DNA from: Bacteroides sp.
Lineage (GTDB): Bacteria > Bacteroidota > Bacteroidia > Bacteroidales > Bacteroidaceae
DNA: 13,376 nucleotides
NCBI GenBank assembly: GCA_021204375.1
Contig: JAJPZL010000218.1
Span: 1 to 13,376, forward strand
Direction of reading: 5' to 3'
Below the pieces are notes generated by a model that had not been told where the DNA came from, searched no databases, and saw only the letters and a list, made by a program, of their open reading frames with translations. Within the stretch, counting starts at the first letter, position 1, and each line of letters begins with the position of its first letter. Of this stretch, positions 10,254-13,376 are shown piece by piece. A program made the translations under genes and the position numbers.

Positions 10254-10256
10254 TGA
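10254..10256 (+). other. In-frame TGA stop in SusC-2 at a normally Arg position
   Basis: The local sequence is SATASFDASS-stop-YGEDTGTFQLFPSISGAW. It aligns by eye with the SusC motif RxDGSSRFG...FPSxSxxW, in which the stop position is Arg. CGA to TGA is the simplest origin. SusC-1 keeps an intact version of the motif (RSDGDLRFG). Confidence 0.88.
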
Positions 10257-11537
10257 TATGGAGAAGATACCGGTACCTTTCAGCTCTTTCCATCCATTTC
10301 AGGCGCCTGGCTTCTCTCTTCCGAGAAGTTCATGCGAGATGCTGATTTTATGGATCTGTTGAAAGTACGCGCCGGATATTCCGTAAGCGGTAACGATGAC
10401 ATTGGTAACTATACCTCCCGTCACTACTATACTTCTCAAAACCTGTTGGGGCAGTATGGATTGGTACGGGGTAATATTGTGAATACCAATCTGGGGCCTG
10501 AAAGAGCAGGACGATTAGCAGTAGGAGTAGATATGGCTTTTCTGAAAGAGCGTCTCTCCCTCTCGGTGGATCTTTATAAAACTACTGTAAAGGAGATGAT
10601 CGTTTATTCACCCGTTTCCAGAATAACCGGATTCCATACCTATATTTCAAACGATGGAGAGATGGAAAACAAAGGAGTTGACCTGGCCCTCTCCGGAAGA
10701 TTGATCGATAAAGCTGTAAAATGGGATGTGGGAGTTACTGCCTCCTTCTATAAAAATAAAGTGACTAAAATCCCGGCTTCTTATGAAACCGATTTTAACG
10801 GAGCTACCATCCTTACTCAGCAGGGTAGCCCTCTGGGCGTGTTTTACGGTTATAAAACCGATGGTATTTATACAACAGCCCAGGCAGCGCAGGCCGCGGG
10901 ACTTCACTATATGGATGGACTGACTAAGGTCGCTTATCAGGCGGGAGATGTTAAGTTTATCAATCAGAACAGCGATGACCTGATTGATGAAGAAGACAGA
11001 ACTGTTATCGGAGATCCCAATCCCGATGTATACGGAGGTATTAACACTGCCCTGCGCTGGAAGCGTATCTCCCTTTCTGCACTCTTTACTTACTCCATGG
11101 GGAACGATATCTATAATTATACCCGCCGGCAACTCGAATCTATGTCAGGGTTTGGTAACCAGACCGAGGCTGTATTGAACTGCTGGAGAGTCGAAGGACA
11201 ACAGACAGATACTCCCCGTGTTTTTTACGGTGATCCCATAGGTAACTCCCGGTTCTCCGACCGCTGGATCGAAGATAGCTCTTACCTGAAACTAAAAAAC
11301 CTCACCCTTGCCTATGATATTCCGGTACGCTCCGGTCTGTTTACCGGTTTCCAGGTATATGGAGTAGCAGAGAATCTCTTTACCCTTACCTCCTACAAAG
11401 GATACGATCCCGAGTTCAGTGGTATAGCCAGTCCGCTGGGATACGGTATTGACGCCTTTATGACACCCCGGAGTCGCACTTTCTATGTCGGAATAAAGAT
11501 TGGTTTGTAAAATGGTTAATGTAAAATAGAATATAAT

Positions 11538-13339
11538 ATGAAATTTACAAAATATATAATAACGCTTTTCCTGTTACCGGCACTTCTGTTAAGTGCCTGT
11601 ATCGATGCAGAGTTGGAAGAGGTATTGGATCATAAAAACCACTACCAAACCCTTTCAGATGCCGACAATGCTATTTTGGGACTTTATGGTAAGTTTACGG
11701 AACTGGCAGCTCAGGTAGTGATCCTCAATGAACTACGGGGAGATTTAATGGATATAACCCATAACTCTTCTGCCGATCTGCAGGAGATAAATCGGGGAAT
11801 TCCCTCTAAAAATAACCAGTACAGTGATATTACTCCCTTCTACTCGGTGATCCAGAACTGTAACGATATCCTTTCTAATTTTAAAATGATGAAGGAAGAT
11901 AGCCGTATATCAATGGATGAGTATCGGGAGCGCTATTCAGATGTCACTGCCCTTCGGTGTTGGGTATATCTGCAATTGGGAATTCACTTCGGAGAGGTTA
12001 TTTATAATATAGATCCCATTATCTCTATCGAAGATGCTTTAAAAGCACAAGACCAGAAATCCATCAAGCTGGAGGAGTTACTGGATAAACTGATCGATTG
12101 TATGGAAGAGGTGAATACCAATGGAACCCTCGAAAACTATGTAGTATCTCCCCTGGTACAAGAAGCACTAGATGGCTATAAACTCTCCGACTTCTTTATC
12201 AATAAACACCTGCTATTGGGGGATCTTTATCTATGGAGAGGAAACGATGAGTATGACTATATACAAGCTACTATCCATTATCGCAAAGTATTACGCAGAA
12301 ATGAAAATGCCGCCAACGTAAGTAATAACCATCTTTATTATAAATGTTCAGTAACCGGGTTCCGGGACCCCAATAATACCCCTCAATTTGAAGTAACTTA
12401 CTGGCGTTATAAAGAGGACGATATCAACTCCCTGGAGAATCACTGGGCTAAAATGTTCGGTTATCGTTCAGATGTTCTCAATATCAATGCCTCTTCAGAA
12501 ACAGAACTCTCCTATGAACATATCTGGGCCATCAGTTACGATGCCTCTTTTGCACCCACCTATCCTTTTACCGGTCTTTTTACCAATACAGGACAGGGTA
12601 CCTATCAACTAAAGCCCAGCCAATATATTATGAATAAATGGGCAAACGAGGAGCAGAAAAATAATTTGTTTTTGATGGACGGGGTGAAAACTCCTCTTTT
12701 AAAATAGTGAACGGAGAGCCGGTCATAGAGAAATATCTTTATCATTACGACACGACCAAACCTTTTGAACAGAGTGGCAGATGGTATCTTTACCGTGCCG
12801 GACTTCTGCATCTACGATATGCAGAGGCAGCCAACCGTACCGGTTACCCGATGCTGGCCTATGCACTGTTAAACAATGGGGTTCGTAATACATTCAGGTT
12901 CCCGGACTCTACTTATGATGGTGATACGGATCAATCAGGCTGGGGACCCAATAATTACTATCCGGAACCCTTCTATCTGGATGGACGTGGAAATAGTGCT
13001 TACCGAAGCCCCTGGCGTAACAATGGCGGTATTCGTGGCCGTGCCAATCTGAAACCCAAAGAGTTTGTAGATGAAAATGGGCTTATTCCCACTACTTTGC
13101 AGGATTCTATCCGGATTATGGAAAAGCACCTCATTGATGAAGCTGCTCTGGAGTGTGCTTTTGAAGGACATCGTTGGAATAATCTGCTTCGTATAGCCCG
13201 TCGTATGGAGAAGGAGGGCCGTTCAGGTGGAACTTTCTTACAGGAAAGCTTAAGTAAGAAGTATTCACTTTCCGGTATCTCTATGCCTGATTACTCTACT
13301 TCAGATAACTGGTATCTACCTTTTGTCACTACTAATTAA
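11538..13339 (+). pseudogene. SusD/RagB-type outer-membrane lipoprotein 2, with one frameshift
   Basis: This would be the ligand-capturing lid of SusC-2. The ATG at 11538 gives a lipoprotein signal (LLPALLLSAC, Cys21), then IDAELEEVLDHKNHYQTLSD. It belongs to the SusD group showing LNELRGDLMDITHNS (from 11724), TPFYSVIQNCNDIL and RYSDVTALRCWVYLQLGIHF. The frame reaches TAG 12705 after GVKTPLLK. The next frame carries FKIVNGEPVIEKYLYHYDTT and the SusD-type C-terminal half, including AGLLHLRYAEAANRTGYP and FEGHRWNNLLRIARR (from about 13160), ending WYLPFVTTN at TAA 13337. One added base gives 600 residues. GTG 12707 could start a separate ORF, but that product would lack a signal peptide and begin inside the fold. 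The junction is a U UUA AAA heptamer followed by UAG, so recoding as well as mutation is possible. Confidence 0.9.
12696..12709 (+). other. Frameshift site in SusD-2: T TTA AAA heptamer followed by TAG
   Basis: In the upstream frame the codons are CTT TTA AAA TAG. The bases T TTA AAA (12698-12704) fit the X XXY YYZ slippery form. A -1 slip would read TTT AAA ATA GTG AAC, exactly the frame of the downstream SusD half. One extra T in the TTTT at 12697-12700 would do the same by mutation. Confidence 0.8.
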
Positions 13340-13343
13340 ATAA

Positions 13344-13376
13344 ATGATTATCCGCATGATGTCCGTTAATTTATTG
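13344..13376 (+). CDS. Possible start of a further operon gene, 3' partial
   Basis: Four bases after the SusD-2 stop, an ATG opens a frame reading MIIRMMSVNLL to the window edge (a second ATG is at 13356). The early positive charge and hydrophobic tail could be the start of a signal peptide. Eleven codons are too few to support an identity; close spacing is the only other argument. Confidence 0.25.
   Translation, partial: MIIRMMSVNLL

Larger units (their letters stand above)
8376..11510 (+). pseudogene. SusC/RagA-type TonB-dependent outer-membrane transporter 2, interrupted by TAG and TGA
   Basis: This would be a second TonB-dependent importer. The ATG at 8376 gives a Sec signal peptide (FVIVCILALMVNA, likely cleaved before QE). 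A carboxypeptidase-regulatory-like domain follows (LRVTGRVLDASTLAPLPGMR, about residues 29-100), then the plug: LQGNIAGLNVL, MYIRGFNSIYANSQPLLVID (from residue 169) and VIKDGTSLYGVKGGNGVLLV (from 223). TAG is at codon 286 and TGA at codon 627. The TGA falls in DASS-stop-YG, where SusC proteins typically have an Arg in a DGSSRFG-like motif. The barrel continues with a loop resembling the SusC DxNxDGxID motif (NQNSDDLIDEEDRTVIGDPN, from about 10959) and ends TFYVGIKIGL at TAA 11508. It spans 1044 codons, a normal length. It is clearly different in sequence from SusC-1, so it is probably not a recent duplicate. SusD-2 follows after 27 bases. Confidence 0.92.

Noticed and set aside
12707..13339. 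A separate gene starting at GTG 12707
   Set aside because: It begins in the middle of the SusD fold, lacks a lipoprotein signal, and the same frame continues upstream as FKIVNGEP.
1..13376. Insertion sequence, CRISPR array, tRNA/rRNA gene or invertible promoter
   Set aside because: No transposase or recombinase reading frame, no regularly spaced repeats and no RNA gene signature were seen, and the breaks are point lesions, not insertions.

Overview
The window suggests a Bacteroidota chromosome, most likely Bacteroidales. The evidence is two SusC/RagA-type TonB-dependent transporters, each followed by a SusD/RagB-type lipoprotein, with two fasciclin (FAS1) lipoproteins between the pairs. All genes are on the + strand, and after repair all end in TAA. 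I cannot name the genus. The substrate is unknown: there is no glycoside hydrolase, peptidase or regulator here.

Layout: SusC-1 (2-3238, 5' end outside the window), SusD-1 (3251-4877), FAS1 lipoprotein A (4890-6685), FAS1 lipoprotein B (6706-8348), SusC-2 (8376-11510), SusD-2 (11538-13339), then 37 bases that may start another gene. Gaps between genes are 12, 12, 20, 27 and 27 bases with no terminator visible, so this reads as one operon. By family knowledge, each SusC would be a TonB-driven outer-membrane barrel with its SusD as a surface lid, and the FAS1 lipoproteins would be surface accessory proteins, possibly ligand-binding.

The most notable feature is that every one of the six genes is broken, while the coding signal on both sides of every break is well preserved. 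I count twelve lesions: seven in-frame stops (TAG 1433, TGA 3077, TAA 5580, TAG 6308, TGA 7725, TAG 9231, TGA 10254) and five frameshifts (near 4136, 4810, 6153, 7235 and 12699). All five frameshifts have the same sign: each is repaired by one extra base, and in each case one T added to a short T run gives a good family-like protein. After repair the lengths are about 542 (SusD-1), 598 (FAS1-A), 547 (FAS1-B), 1044 (SusC-2) and 600 (SusD-2) residues; SusC-1 is at least 1078. The simplest readings are a recently inactivated operon or an error-rich consensus sequence. Two break sites also have a form that could be functional: a (CT)6 tract in SusD-1 (possible phase variation) and a U UUA AAA heptamer followed directly by UAG in SusD-2 (possible -1 frameshifting). 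I regard these as hypotheses.
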